Origin: Lepidodermella squamata
Lineage: Eukaryota > Gastrotricha
Reading direction: 5' to 3'
Assembly (NCBI GenBank): GCA_047495785.1
Contig: JBLDXI010000054.1
Span: 682,001-746,000 of the forward strand
DNA: 64,000 bases
Under the pieces are notes generated by a model. It worked only from the letters and a program-made list of their open reading frames with translations. It was not told where the DNA came from and ran no database searches. The translations under genes were made by a program, and so were the position numbers. Below, piece after piece: positions 20,996 through 32,996 of this stretch (position 1 is the first letter of the stretch; each line of letters starts with the position of its first letter).

Positions 20996-21423
20996 GGGGC
21001 TTCTCAATACCTGACCCTCGGCGACCCCAAAATTTACATTCTCACCAGGCTGCGACCCCTACCGATTTTTTTTAATTTTTATGGTTTTTTGGTATAGCAA
21101 AAGATGCCTCAAATTACGAAATTCTACGACAAAATGGTCAAATATTGCACAATTTCGATCCATTTTTCTAAAAATTTCCTGAAACTTCTACATATATGAG
21201 GTTCCAAGCCGCATTTTCGACCAGTTTTAAGTCAAATATTGTGGGTGGCGAGCGAAGCGAGCTTTAGCTGACGCTATTTGTCACACATTTTCTGGAAGAG
21301 TGACCATAAAATGGATCAAATCTTTTAATTTTTTTGTTTTATCAAAATGATCATTCGACCCCCGCGACCCTTGGACCGATCCGCGACCCCCGCGGGGGTC
21401 GCTCGCGACCCACCGTTTGAGAA
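20996..21423. mobile_element. Candidate hAT-like MITE with GC-rich interior
   Basis: The ends gcttctcaa (left) and ttgagaagc (right) are inverted and resemble the ...TTCTCAA termini of hAT MITEs. Flanks CAGCTAAG (20988-20995) and GCGCTAAG (21424-21431) match at 6 of 8 positions. The interior carries cgcgacccccgcgggggtcg, itself palindromic, and a gcgagcgaagcgagc phrase. No ORF. Confidence 0.5.
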
Positions 21424-21753
21424 GCGCTAAGCACCTGCGACCCACGCCGTTCTGCTATTCATCGTGAGTGGGCAGTGTATCTTAATTTAGATGTGCCGCT
21501 TTCCACACTCTAGACTCTAGACAGAGCAAATAATAAATAGATAAAAAAGCAGAACATGTTTACCGTGATTCAAACTGTTATGCTGGTTTTATCTATGTAT
21601 TACTTGCTCTGCCCATATTCTAGAGCACCCGAGACATAATTTTTAGGTCAGTTCGCCATTTTAATTAGAACTAGGTTGTCTTGCTGGCAATCGCAGTCAT
21701 AAATGTTATCACATCTTGCGTTCTCCTTTTTCCTTTATCGCTGGTGCGCAGGC

Positions 21754-21760
21754 TATAAAA
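21754..21760 (+). promoter_or_regulatory. TATA box of the S28 pseudogene
   Basis: TATAAAA, 61 bp before the ATG at 21821, in a normal core-promoter position. It suggests the promoter survived although the coding region decayed. Confidence 0.55.
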
Positions 21761-21820
21761 TGGGCGACGTGCGGAGGAGAGCTCCTTCACCTTCTTCCTC
21801 CAAATCAAAATCGTTATAAA

Positions 21821-23872
21821 ATGCACTTGGTCGTAGCGGCAATTTTGATCTTCAGTGTTGCGTCATCTTCACCGAGCATTTTGAAGGCTGAAGTTGACAA
21901 CGTTGACTATACTTCAACGCGGGCTGTGCGCGACTTCCCAGACCAGTGGTTCATTCATGCGCCAGATTATTTTGACAGGACGAATACCAATAGTTGGATG
22001 CAACCCTACCGCGTCAACTCAGAATTCAGAACACCAGCGGAGGTCCTGTTTTTATCCTAATCGGTGGAGCGAGTAAGCCGCTGTCGAATTACTACTTCGA
22101 CCCTATGGAGACGCATCGCTGGATGGTTTGAAATTTCTGACATGCTCTTACCGATCTCGCAGCTTTAACATCGAAAATTCGAAGGTAAAGTTTTTTCCTG
22201 GATTAATACAGGAGGCAACATACAGAAATCGTGGAGATTTATGTAGAACTAGTGCCAAAATTTGAGGAAAAGAGGGGCGATGAAGAAAGAACTTGTTGTA
22301 ATACTGGTGAGTGAAAGGTGAACATTAAGGGAACTTGGTGGAATTGGGGGAAGGATGGGAAAGTTATGGGGATGTATGGGGGGTAATGAAAGCGATCGTA
22401 TGAGAAGAATGCGTCGAATGGGGTCAACCAGCCTTGACAGGCAAGTATCGGGCAAGTTTTAGAGGTATTTGGGAGAACTAACAAACGATTTTCAACTTGC
22501 GCCTCTTTCAAGTTTTCATAATCATTATCAGAGGATCTCACGCTGGGGTCAGCAAACAAGGGAGATATAGTCTCCTGAATTAACATAAAATGAAACTTTG
22601 ATATGAAATAGTTGATTAGATGGCTGAGGAAAGTTTATAGTAATAGCTTGAGTGAATAAGTTAGAAGTTAGAGGAATAGAAGGAAGTAAAGGGAAGACGA
22701 AAAGTACGAGCATCGGTTGAATATGGGTAGAGCAGCCATGAGGTGTGTTGAGGGTTTTTTGACCCTAATGTGGGTTGAGAAAGGATACCGGTTTAACATG
22801 GCAGAAAGTAAACAAATTGATTTTAACTTGTTCCCTCTTAGGTTTTCATAATAGGAGGATCTTACGCAGGATCTTTGGCAGCATGGTTTCAGCAGCGTTA
22901 CCGCCACCTGGTAGACGGGACCCTCTCGGCAAGCGCCCCTTACCTAGCCCAGGTAGAATTCGTCGAATACGCCGAGACCATCCAACGCGTCGCTAACGCC
23001 GAATCGCCTGGTTGCTACGACACATTCGCTAAAGGCATGAAGAGCATCCAAAAGCTATTCGAGACCAATAAAAAAACGCTGAAAACAAAACTCAAGCTAT
23101 GTGAAGACCTGACCTCCGGCACATCTGATTTGTATACTCTGAATTACAACATTATAACGCCATTTGCAGAGGCTATACAGTACGGGGATCAGGATCGAAA
23201 TGCTTTGTTCAAAAACGTGGATGAGTTCTGCTCGACTCTGACTTCTGTTGCCGACCCCGTTGAAGGCCTGGCGATGATCAACTCGAAAAATTTGGAATTC
23301 AACAACGAAACCTGCCTGTATACATACCCTGCCTTGATAAAACAACTGCAGAACACCAGCTTAGATTCCAAATTCATCGCAAGTCGATACTGGTTCTGGC
23401 AGACCTGTTCAGAGTTTGGCTAGTACCAGACTTACACGAACGCAAAAATAGGAACAACCTTCCTACCTTTGTCGTACTTTCGTTATATCTGTGCTGATGT
23501 CTTCGGCCCGAGATTCGGCACCTTTGGCTTTGTTTTGAGCAACGTCGATTATACTAATATGTTCCACGGCGGTTACAATTTGTCCCTGCAGAATACTATC
23601 ATTTGGAACGGCGATTACGACCCGTGGAGTCGACTCAGCATTCGATCGCCCGTCCCCGGCGCGGTTGAAACCTATGTCTATAATGTGGCGAAATATTCCC
23701 ATTGCGCTATCCTGCAACCCCGTTCGCCCAATGAATCGGATGAGGCGAATAAGGTTCGTAATGAAATTATGGATACATTCGCCCGTTGGAATTCGGGAGG
23801 ACTGGCTGCATCAATTGTTGACGTTAAAGTGTTGCTTACAGCGATGCTCTGCTACTCCGTTTTTGTCTTTTG
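21821..23872 (+). pseudogene. S28 serine carboxypeptidase (PRSS16/PCP-like), broken copy
   Basis: Close relative of the intact gene at 26484-28336. Exon 1 begins with a good signal peptide (MHLVVAAILIFSVASSSPSI) and PDQWF. A two-base length change near 22028-22036 then shifts the frame, and much of the region corresponding to the EHRFYG block is missing before the donor near 22184. After a roughly 660 bp intron, exon 2 resumes at about 22844 with the nucleophile motif (GGSYAG) intact. A Trp codon is changed to TAG at 23421-23423. The downstream NGDYDPWS (Asp) and YSHC (His) motifs remain readable. At least three lesions make this a pseudogene unless assembly errors are responsible. A polyadenylation signal AATAAA lies at 23941. 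Confidence 0.8.
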
Positions 23873-23940
23873 ATTCCAATGTACCTTTAGGGTACAATTC
23901 AACCCTAATTGGACAAGTTTGATTTTATTTCATTGTGAGA

Positions 23941-23946
23941 AATAAA
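23941..23946 (+). terminator. Polyadenylation signal after the S28 pseudogene
   Basis: AATAAA in the context gagaaataaa, the same context as after the intact paralogue at 28403. Confidence 0.5.
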
Positions 23947-24586
23947 GATGGAATACAGATGAAAAATTACCAGGCAAACTTACTAATGATACTAGTAGGC
24001 TAAAAAGAAGTCTAAAAATACTACAAGTAGCAGGCTTTGAAATGAATATGGTGTTCTTGCTTGAAAAAATAAGTAATGGGAACAAGTTTTACGCGCCCTC
24101 AAATTTAGCACAAAAATATTGGAAAAATGCGTAAATTGCATGCTTTTTGACGCACTTGTATTTTCGGGTTATTAGGTTATTTAGCATGAAAACTATGCAT
24201 CGCAGAGAAAAATCCTATTGCACCAGCAAATTGAAAAGCTGCATATAAGAAACTTATGAAGTAATTTTTGACAAAATTAACCTATCAAGCAAGCCTTATT
24301 TTCGCTTCTTTAATTTCTCAGAAGTGCGTAAAAGATACCACGGTTTCACTTGCCGAGGCTCATTTGTATGAGAAAAAATGAAAATTCAAATTTTTGGATG
24401 CAATGTATACCGATCAGAATGTCACGATGGGCGTGACTAATTATATTTCCACGCATTGTTTATTAACATCGCAACAGTATCAAAATAGATAAAAATGAAA
24501 TTATTCATTCATTGCTTGGAACAAAAGCACGCGACAATTTCTCGCTTGCCTTATCAGGCCTTATTTATCTGCAACCCTTTGAATTT
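23947..24586. other. Intergenic between convergent genes
   Basis: AT-rich DNA between the S28 pseudogene and the 3' end of the minus-strand ion channel. No exon seen. Confidence 0.5.
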
Positions 24587-25885
24587 TCACAGTGCACTCA
24601 TAGAAAAGACTGAAACGTCAATTATTACAACAACGAGAGTTGAGGTTATATAGAACAACATATCAACCAGTCGTATTCTCGTGACCTCTATACGCTTCGA
24701 GCTTATTGTTAGCACAGTTAAGGAATGTTTCCAATTAGCGACTTCACAACAAATTAACGAATAGAAAGTGACAATGGCACTTGCTCCAAGTTGGATAGCA
24801 AGAAATGCCTCGATTATTGGCGTTTGTGATGATTTCGGTATTGAGTCAGTTATCACTGACTGAAGAACTGCAAATGACAGTAAAACTGTGATACAGAAAA
24901 CAGGCCGGTCATTTGACCTAGGAGAAATGAAACCCGAGGCTAAAATCATCACTTGAAGTATGATACAAGGCACGTAAATACTGACAACAAATGAAGAATA
25001 CTTTCTCGCAAAAGTGAACTCTACTACAACCCGATTGTAGATCAGGTCATCATTTGGGTAGGTTTCATTCCTGAGGGTGATGTTGCCCGAGACTAGGCGC
25101 CAAATTTCTGTCGACGAGATGAAATTGTCGTCGAAAGTTAGACCGTACTTGGGTCGAATCTTCAGAACAGTTCTCTCGATATTTTCGAAAGATTCAATAA
25201 GCAGCTCGCATTGTTGGACATCGAACGGAAATTTGGTGTAGTCCAAATTGCAGAAAAACGATATCGGAGCCATTATTGGCCACACAACTGTCGTATCCGG
25301 GTAGAAATAGACCTTCGTCCTGTCAGCTAACCTGTAAAAAGGAGGATCATTAGGATGAATGTAGAGGGCAAAATGTGCACTCACGCCTCGAAAGGCAACA
25401 GGTCGTTAACTGAGTTGGGCACTGTCATCATTGGATACCAAACCTCAGCAGCTTTGATTTTGAAGTATTCAACATTGACGGACTTGTCATCCCGCCAGTC
25501 AACACATGGGTGGTGCCAATACAAGTTTATTGAAGCTAGAATCGAAACCCTATTTCAACGAGAACGAGAGGATAGGGTGATTGAAAGGTTGGAAAATGGA
25601 AATTACTTACGTTTGATCTCTATCTGATAATGCTCGAAAACGCATTGCCAAGAAGTCGATTTCAAGGTCAATGGGCTGGGCAAATGCCGCAACTGGTCGA
25701 ACCTTTGATTCAAGGAAGCATTTTGAGATCATAAACCTAGTAACTCTCTCCTCTTCTGGTATAAAAACTGGCCATTTCGTGTTACTGAAAATGTCAGCAT
25801 TTGCAATTAGAGAGCTATTGTTTTGATTGGCCGATGTTGCTATTGAAAACTGAAGAACTTCAAGTAATAGTAAAAAATAAATCAT
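24587..25885 (-). CDS. Pentameric ligand-gated ion channel subunit, nAChR-like (394 aa)
   Basis: Exons 25885-25611, 25549-25385 and 25331-24587 join in frame; introns are 61 and 53 bp. There is an N-terminal signal peptide. The extracellular domain has the hallmark HHPCVDWRDD segment, then AEVWYPMMTVPNS. The 13-residue Cys-loop reads CNLDYTKFPFDVQQC. M1 begins FVVSIYVPCIIL. M2 reads DRPVFCITVLLSFAVLQS with Leu at 9' and Asp at about -1'. M3 follows, then a short cytoplasmic loop (about 30 residues, much shorter than in vertebrate receptors) and M4 to the C-terminus. No vicinal Cys pair was seen in loop C, so it would be a non-alpha-type or divergent subunit. The acidic -1' residue hints at cation selectivity, which is inference. 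It sits between two S28 copies on the opposite strand. Confidence 0.88.
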
Positions 25886-26483
25886 TTGTGTATCGCGAAT
25901 GAAAATGATGAATCGTCATGAATGAGAGCAACTCAAGTTCCACGTTTAAGCGCTAATTGGTTGGTAAGCATTTTAGAGGCGGAAGCCATTCGGATGCATG
26001 CCAATGTACGCCGTTATTTGTTCTGGCTAGCGTAACGGAGACAGACAATTCGATCGAGGCCATTTAGTAGTAGTAGTAGTAGAAGTGGGCGACAAAATTG
26101 TCGTGCTGAAAGGTCAATTTATTTGAAAACTTGATCGACCGCGAAAATTCCGAAATGCTGATCTTAATTTTCGACACTTTCAATATTCGATACACGTTGA
26201 GGGACGTCGAAAAACTCCTAACGAGAATGCGGAGATGCTAAAATATAAATTCAGAAAGCTAAAAAGATTCTCAAGGTTACCATGAGGACATTCACTCATG
26301 ACTCATGGTTCAATTTGAAGAACCAATTCTATTATCATGGGCAGCACCTTTTCAAGGTTTTGGGGTTATCAAGTCAGCAGTTATCTTATCGCTAAGGATC
26401 CCCTTTATCGCTAAAAGCATAGGCACAAATGGGTGAAAAAATACGGAAGTGAGCTCATTTCCTTCTCGAAAATCTCGGTAAAA
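25886..26483. other. Divergent intergenic region
   Basis: Lies between the start of the ion channel gene (minus) and the intact S28 gene (plus). It includes a TAG trinucleotide microsatellite at 26065-26082. No exon seen. Confidence 0.5.
26065..26082. repeat. (TAG)n microsatellite
   Basis: About six uninterrupted TAG units in the shared upstream region of two divergent genes. Confidence 0.8.
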
Positions 26484-28336
26484 ATGCACTTGATCGTGTT
26501 GACACTTTTAACCTTCTGTGTCGCTTCATCGACACCAAGCATTTTGAAAATTGAAGTTGACGATGTTGAGTATACTTCAACACGAGCCGTTCGCGACTTC
26601 CCAGACCAGTGGTTCACGCAGCCCCAAGATCATTTCGACAGGGCTAATGTGAACACGTGGCAACAACGCTACCGCATCAACCCAGAATTCTACGCCAGCG
26701 GAGGGCCTATTTTCATCCTAATCGGTGGAGAGAGTAGCACGCTGTCGACATACTACTTGGAGAAAGGCCTCATGTATGACATGGCTAAAATCCACAAAGG
26801 GGTCATGTTCCACCTTGAGCACCGATTCTATGGAATTAGCAAACCGACTGTGGACACTTCCCTTGACAATCTGAAATTCTTGTCAAGCGATCAAGGCCTT
26901 GCTGATCTCGCAGCTTTTACTTCATACATCAGGTCCCAATACAAAAACTCGAAGGTAAGAAAATCTTCAGCATCAAAAAATGCGAAAATTTGAGGGGAAA
27001 GATGGAAGGGAGAAGTTATTCGAATTCAGGTGTGGAGTAAGATGCAAATCGAGGGAACCTATAGAAATGCGAGCGGGCAAGGGATGATAAAGTATGGCGT
27101 AGAATGGGAAAGTATGGGGAAGTGTGGGGAAAGGAAGGGGGAAAATGGAGTGTAAGATGAAGGATGGGGAAGTATGAGGAATTTAGCGGAGAAAGGGTCG
27201 AATTGGGGTTTTGGGCATATTCCATAGGTATTTAGAATTAAGAGAATTGACAAACGATTTTCAATTTGTGCCCCTTTCAGGTTTTCATAATCGGAGGATC
27301 GTATGCTGGAGATATGGCAGCATGGTTTCAACAGCGTTACCGCCCCCTCGTGGATGGGATCCTCTCAGCAAGCGGGCCTTACCTAGCCAAGGTTGATTTC
27401 GTCGAATACGCCGAGACTTTCCAACGTGTTACCAACGCCGAATTCCCGGGTTGCTATGACAAATTCGTTCAAGGCATTCAAAGCATCGAAAAGCTGTATG
27501 CAACTGATAAGAACGCGCTGAAAACAAAATTCAAGCTATGCGAAGACTTGACCACCGACACATCTGATTTGTATACCCTGATTGACAACATGGTCACGCC
27601 ATTTGCCGGGGCTATTCAGTACGGAGATCAGGATCGAAATGCTTTGTTCAAAAACGCTTATGAGGTCTGCTCGAATCTGACATCTGTTGCCGACCCCCTC
27701 GAAGGCCTGGCAATGATCAACTCGAAAAATTTGGATTTCAACAAAGACACATGCTTGTACACATACAATGGCTTCCTGTCACATCTGCAGAACACAAGTT
27801 GGGATTCCAAATTCCTTGCAAGTCGAGGCTGGATCTGGCAGACCTGTTCTGAGTTTGGCTGGTACCAGACTTATACCGACGGAAAGAATCCAGCTACAAC
27901 CTTCCTACCCCTGTCGTATTTCCTTAAGATTTGCTCTGATGTCTACAGCCCGAAATACGGTAGCCTGGACTACGTTTCCAGCAACGTCGATCGAACTAAT
28001 GTCTACTACGGCGGTTATGATTTGTCCCTGCAGAACGCTGTTGTCTGGAACGGTGACTATGACCCGTGGAGTCGCGTCAGCATTCGATCGCCCATTCCCG
28101 ATGCGGTTGAAACATATGTCTACAATGTAGCAAAATATTCCCATTGCACTGTCATGCGGGCCCAATCGCCCAATGACTCGGATGAGGCTAATAAGGTCCG
28201 AAATGAAATTATGGAGACGTTCGATCGTTGGATTAAGGGAGGATCACGACCGATTAATGGCGGATTGTCAGCATCAAGGATCGACGTTAAAATGCTGCTT
28301 ACGGCGTTGCTTTGCTTTGCCTTTTTCCTTGTTTGA
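26484..28336 (+). CDS. S28 serine carboxypeptidase, PRSS16/PCP-like (508 aa)
   Basis: Exons 26484-26954 and 27281-28336 (intron GTAAGA...TTTCAG, 326 bp) give 508 aa, the usual size for the family. The signal peptide MHLIVLTLLTFCVASSTPS precedes the conserved FPDQWFTQPQDHFD and GGPIFILIGGE blocks. EHRFYG is intact. The charge-relay residues are visible: Ser in GGSYAG (about residue 164), Asp in NGDYDPWS and His in YSHC. The family removes residues C-terminal to proline or processes peptides in lysosomes, endosomes or outside the cell. The C-terminus ends in a hydrophobic stretch (KMLLTALLCFAFFLV) after a small-residue, hydrophilic region. That resembles a GPI-anchor signal and is unusual for the soluble members I know. 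Several NxS/T sites support secretion. It is the intact partner of the upstream pseudogene. Confidence 0.9.
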
Positions 28337-28402
28337 TTCAAATGTACCTCTAAGGTACTAATCGGCTTCATCGGACAAATTCAGATTTATTTGATTGCGA
28401 GA

Positions 28403-28408
28403 AATAAA
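28403..28408 (+). terminator. Polyadenylation signal of the intact S28 gene
   Basis: AATAAA 67 bp after the stop codon, in the same gagaaataaa context as after the pseudogene copy. Confidence 0.55.
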
Positions 28409-30587
28409 AATCGTAAAATTATCAGCAACCGCTCACCAAAGTATATCTTTGTTTAGAAGCGTCAGATCAAAAATGGGGTATTAAATGGGGTATGCCTTAT
28501 TTGACAGGTAACAAGTGAAAGGTCTGGCGAATTTGTTGTATTTTCTAGAAAATCCCAAAATGTGTGATGACTTGAAGATGGGCGATTCTTGGGCTCCTTG
28601 CGGATTTGAATTTTCAAATTTCAGACCTCCACGAGGCTCCTATGCTCCTTAAAAGACGGGAAACCCTGAAGATGCCCTGGAAAGTTACATGATACAGAAT
28701 GTCGTAGAGACACTAGGTTGATCCCAGCTTTGAACAACAGCTTTGAATATATAGCACATAGCGAGATTCTCCACCTCAGATTAACCTCAGAAATGTCGAC
28801 AGTGCTCGTGAAGTTATTATCGGGTCAGCGTTATAAGCTTCATCGTCTGCTGAAGTCACCTATATCGGAAGTCATGCGCGTTCTTTGAATAATTACGCGG
28901 AATATATGTCTCAATATTACCGCTTTCGCTTGTGAGGGAAAGGGCTATTAGCGAGATCAATCGACAATTTATACTTTCATGGTCGATGTCGGCTCGCGGC
29001 GACTTTTGAAAGAAATCAAATTAATTATAAGTGTAAACAAGTCCCGTAACACAGATCATTTTATTTTGCCGTTGCTAATTTCGCAAAATGGATAATCAAT
29101 ACAGTACAGGTTTACGTGCATCGCTATTTATAGGTATCAGCATCACATACGTAAGATTTCTCACAAGACGGCGCCGGTACGCCTCCGTAACAGTAGCAAG
29201 AATGCGTAAAATATCTACCTAAAAATCTCACATATGTTAATAGTTGCCCGCGAAACTTCGGACGGTAGTGACGTATTTTCTCACCTAACACTGATACTTC
29301 CGAGACAAGATCCTGCTCAGTCTCCCCAGGATAAAGGATATAGGGCCTTCCGGGGAGACTTGGCTTGGCACAGCCTTTAGGACACCTGAAACCGGCTCTG
29401 CAGTCCGGTCAACTTTTTACCTTCTGTCAATTGTTAGAACTCGGTCATCGTTCAATTGAATTCATTCAAAATAATAAATAAGCGATCTGCTCAATTCTGA
29501 ATATTTCTCATAGCTGAAGTGAGCGGTTAATCTCAATCACTGGGCAGAAATAAGGCAACAGCTTCAAATGCCAGTGATTAGCTCGGGATTTCGTTCGCGT
29601 GAGAAACAGTTATCGCATAATTGTTGGCAATTTGTAATTATTGTAATTATTTAATATCTCTCTATCATTCTGTATACACATGCCGTACGATCAGAGGGAA
29701 AGTTTTATTAGCAAGATCATCGGGCAAGACACATTTTCCTATATATTTTGAACGGTTGAATTTTCTAACTACTACGCACCGCAATAGCATTTTGGCTTAG
29801 TGTTCCCGATTTTTTAATGAGAAGGATCAATAAGGCGAATGAAGCCGAGAGATGAACTCTATTTTTAGGTACCCTAGACAAGATACGCGACGCATATTTG
29901 CCCTGCGATGCTTTTGAAGCTGCAAGAGGGTACAAATTCTAACGCTGACAGATGCAATTCTTTATGGCTTAATTCGTGTCGTTCAAGAACTATAGTTCAT
30001 TTCCTTTTACCTATCTTAGAATATTGGTCTAGCAAACAGTAACGCAGATGGACAGTAAGTACCTCTTAGTGACTGTGCAGAGATTGTCGAAGATTGGTGC
30101 CAAATTTATCATTACTCTTTACTCGCTACCCGAAAGCATTCGCCCACTTTTATCTTTGCTAAGTTTGATATATTACATCCATCTTCTTTAGGCTAACTCG
30201 AGTTATACATTTTGAGATTTCAGCCAATATTAAGAATAAAGTTATAACAGCCCTTGGCGTCAGAAAAGATTATTTTGTCAGAATTCAGAATCATGGAGAG
30301 TAAAAATAGCTCTTAGCATCTGAATATGAGTGCTTTGTGTAGGTGCAGTTCAAAGTCTGACCTGCATTGTATTGTCTAGAGATAACTAGGTAGACAAAAC
30401 AAAGCCAGCAAATGCTTTCAACTTCTCGCATTTCCCTAGGGTTTGCAATCACTGACTAACATTGTTTCCATCCGGTTCTGCGGCTAGTTCTGCGACTCTG
30501 TTTGGGCTAGTGGAGAAAGTCAGCTAAGAGCCTAGCAAAACCAACCCTGTGGCCTATCTCGGCTGAAATTACATCCGATTGCGTCAG

Positions 30588-30594
30588 TATAAAT
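30588..30594 (+). promoter_or_regulatory. TATA box of class C receptor 4
   Basis: TATAAAT, 78 bp before the ATG. A pyrimidine-rich ttcaattttag lies six bases before the ATG and could be a 5' UTR or trans-splice acceptor, so the coding region may be intronless while the 5' UTR is spliced. Confidence 0.55.
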
Positions 30595-30671
30595 GCCGAG
30601 CACGTTGATTCGTGAAGTCTTTTATTGGCTCAGAACTACAAATTCAATTAACCTTTCAATTTTAGGTTAAA

Positions 30672-32996
30672 ATGAAGCATTTTGTGGTATTACTTCTTGG
30701 TCTCATGGCAAATGGGCAATCTACGAAAAGGTTCAAACCAATGGCTATCAAAATGTTGCGTCTCTATCCAGATAAAAACAACGATCCGCAACAAGCGAAA
30801 GCTATCAGCTTTGTCTCTCAGCTGGCAGTCGACCAAATCAACGCAAGGCGAGACATTCTACCAGATTATCACATCGAACTGGACATTAAGGACGATTTGT
30901 TGGGTAACCTCGCTCCAAAGCTATTGATTGAGTTCCGACGGGAGGTTGAGGCGGATGCGAGCATCATTCAATCACCGATTGTTGCAGGCCCGGATTTTTC
31001 TTCCGGCTGTAAATCCCTCGGCCCACTCGTGACGTATGCCAATTCTATCGCGATCGCCGGGTTCTGCTCCGCCGCTTTGTTCGCTTCGAAACCTTTCCCG
31101 GATTTCTACCTGTCCTTAGCAACCGTCAAGACAAAAGCTTTCGCTCAGCTTCGTTTCATGCTTGGGGTCGGGAAATGGAATAAGTTCGCCATTCTCACGA
31201 ACTCAGCCAGCCCGGCTGATCTCAGTAACGGGATGTACTTCCAAGAAATCGCTGTTGCAGCTGGAATGGTAGTTCCCTGGTTCCATATGGCAATCGACAT
31301 TGACCCGGAGGCGGTCATCTCCCTAAAGAAAAGCGGGCTAAGAATCATTTTCATCGCAACTGGAAATACAGGAATGGTCGCGAGATTTCTATGCGAATGC
31401 TATCTCCAAGGAATAACGGGTCCCCGATACATTTTCATCAACACCATTGTCGGTTTTTCAGCGACTCAAGCTCATGGCTGTACCTTGGACCAGCTCAACA
31501 CACAATGGCGCCAAACGATTTTCGTCGGGAATTTGAATCGGCCTGATAACGATACAATCGCCTCAGATATCGGCACTACAGCTCGTGAGTTAGAGGCAAC
31601 GGTTCTTCGAAAATTCAACGATACATCAATGGACCCGTATCTAGTTTCGTTCAATGCGTATGACACAGTTCTGAGATCGGCGCTACTCCTCCATTACACT
31701 GAAATAAGACTTAGGTCGAAATACAATTTGACTCTAGCTAATTACCGCGATCGTCCTGATGTTGTAGTTCGGGCTGCGAATGAATCTTTGCTAGCGACTA
31801 AGATCACCGGGGTTCGAGTTGGGGCGTTGTACTACAATGCGGCTGGTAAGATTCAGGGGGATATATCAGCCATTGCTCAGTGGAGCCCGGAATCTGGTAT
31901 GACAAACGTTGCAATATGCGAGCAGCTCCCTGGCGTTGAGGACAAGGATGAGTTCGCCTATGATAGCTACACTGACAAGATCTTGCGGCCTATCTACTGG
32001 GTAGCTGGGAGATCTCCCAGAGACCAGCCTATTCTCTTTAGGAGTGTGAAACGAGTTCAAGATGGTATCTTCACTGCAGTCATAGTTCTAGTTGTCTTGG
32101 TAACTGTCGCTCAAAATTTAGCTGCAGTTGGGATCCTAATCAAAAGAGATGTTACTTTCAGTTTGATGACAAAACTTATTGGACTGTTCGGATGCTTGGT
32201 AATGAACGTTGCGGCTATACTTTTCGCGACTAATCGATCTGTCGAAAGTCCCCAGCTTCAGGTTTTATCAATCATGATGCTATGTTTAGGTGGGACGATT
32301 CTCTTCGGAACGGTTTCCTTCCGTCTTTTTGCTCTATTTCGAGCTTTACGTGCCATGTCTTCACGATCTTTCAAAACTGCTGGAAGCATTCGATCAAAAA
32401 TCACCGTCTCAAGTAAAGGAGGTGGTTCGGTCGCATCTGATAACTCTGCTCGAGCTGCTTCTGTAGATCCTATGAAACATTTGAATGGGAAACAGCCGAT
32501 TCCTCTGGCGACAAAGACCTGGAATGAAGTTGACAAAAATGCTGTAAAAATGACCCTTTTACTGACTTTGGGGATCGCAGCAGTTCTAACTGCGTGGTTT
32601 TCCAGCCAGGATACAACGTGCCGAACCAACATGCTAGGAGATCCTGTTTACTTTGAAGATCGGGACACTATTGTTGAAACGTGGTCTGTCAAGTGCATCA
32701 CGTCTAATCTCACCGGTTTCGCCCTCGCAATCGGCTGTTTCCTTATTCTAGTCCTAATGATTGGAGCTTTTGCGGCGTATCAGCTGAATCACATTCGAAG
32801 TGTGGCTCTCAATGAGTTGAATTTCATGTACATCGCAATTGCTAACGCAGCGTCTCTGTTCATCGGTGCGATTCTAACGGCCTTGATTTTGAGTAACAGC
32901 CCAATCGAGCAGCAAATTGCCATAGCGTTCGCCATAATCGTCATTTCGTCATCGACATCAGCTACGTGGGTGGTTCCGTTGTTCAAGCGAAAGTAG
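30672..32996 (+). CDS. GABA-B-like class C GPCR, receptor 4 (intronless, 774 aa)
   Basis: The only plus-strand member. The ATG at 30672 is followed by MKHFVVLLLGLMANGQS, a signal peptide. VFT domain: SPIVAGPDFSSGCKSLGP, KPFPDFYLSLATV, GLRIIFIATGNTG. The seven TM helices occupy about residues 455-770. The TM3-TM4 loop is about 75 residues and Ser-rich, with RAASVDP, a possible basophilic-kinase site (RxxS). The protein ends only a few residues after TM7 (VVPLFKRK), so there is essentially no cytoplasmic tail. 32640-32816 (ECL2 to the TM5-TM6 loop) is base-for-base identical to receptor 5 in inverted orientation, while the VFT domains differ widely. A polyadenylation signal lies at 33146-33151. 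Confidence 0.9.
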   Translation: MKHFVVLLLGLMANGQSTKRFKPMAIKMLRLYPDKNNDPQQAKAISFVSQLAVDQINARRDILPDYHIELDIKDDLLGNLAPKLLIEFRREVEADASIIQSPIVAGPDFSSGCKSLGPLVTYANSIAIAGFCSAALFASKPFPDFYLSLATVKTKAFAQLRFMLGVGKWNKFAILTNSASPADLSNGMYFQEIAVAAGMVVPWFHMAIDIDPEAVISLKKSGLRIIFIATGNTGMVARFLCECYLQGITGPRYIFINTIVGFSATQAHGCTLDQLNTQWRQTIFVGNLNRPDNDTIASDIGTTARELEATVLRKFNDTSMDPYLVSFNAYDTVLRSALLLHYTEIRLRSKYNLTLANYRDRPDVVVRAANESLLATKITGVRVGALYYNAAGKIQGDISAIAQWSPESGMTNVAICEQLPGVEDKDEFAYDSYTDKILRPIYWVAGRSPRDQPILFRSVKRVQDGIFTAVIVLVVLVTVAQNLAAVGILIKRDVTFSLMTKLIGLFGCLVMNVAAILFATNRSVESPQLQVLSIMMLCLGGTILFGTVSFRLFALFRALRAMSSRSFKTAGSIRSKITVSSKGGGSVASDNSARAASVDPMKHLNGKQPIPLATKTWNEVDKNAVKMTLLLTLGIAAVLTAWFSSQDTTCRTNMLGDPVYFEDRDTIVETWSVKCITSNLTGFALAIGCFLILVLMIGAFAAYQLNHIRSVALNELNFMYIAIANAASLFIGAILTALILSNSPIEQQIAIAFAIIVISSSTSATWVVPLFKRK

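Larger units (their letters stand above)
19946..21820. other. Intergenic, 1.9 kb
   Basis: Holds the receptor 3 upstream block, a candidate hAT-like repeat (20996-21423) and the promoter of the S28 pseudogene near 21754. Short frames around 20592-20865 have no domain, and I see no splice partner. Confidence 0.5.
28337..30671. other. Intergenic, 2.3 kb
   Basis: Contains the polyadenylation signal of the S28 gene (AATAAA at 28403-28408) and, at its far end, the promoter of receptor 4. Otherwise no exon, repeat array or RNA gene was recognised. Confidence 0.5.
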
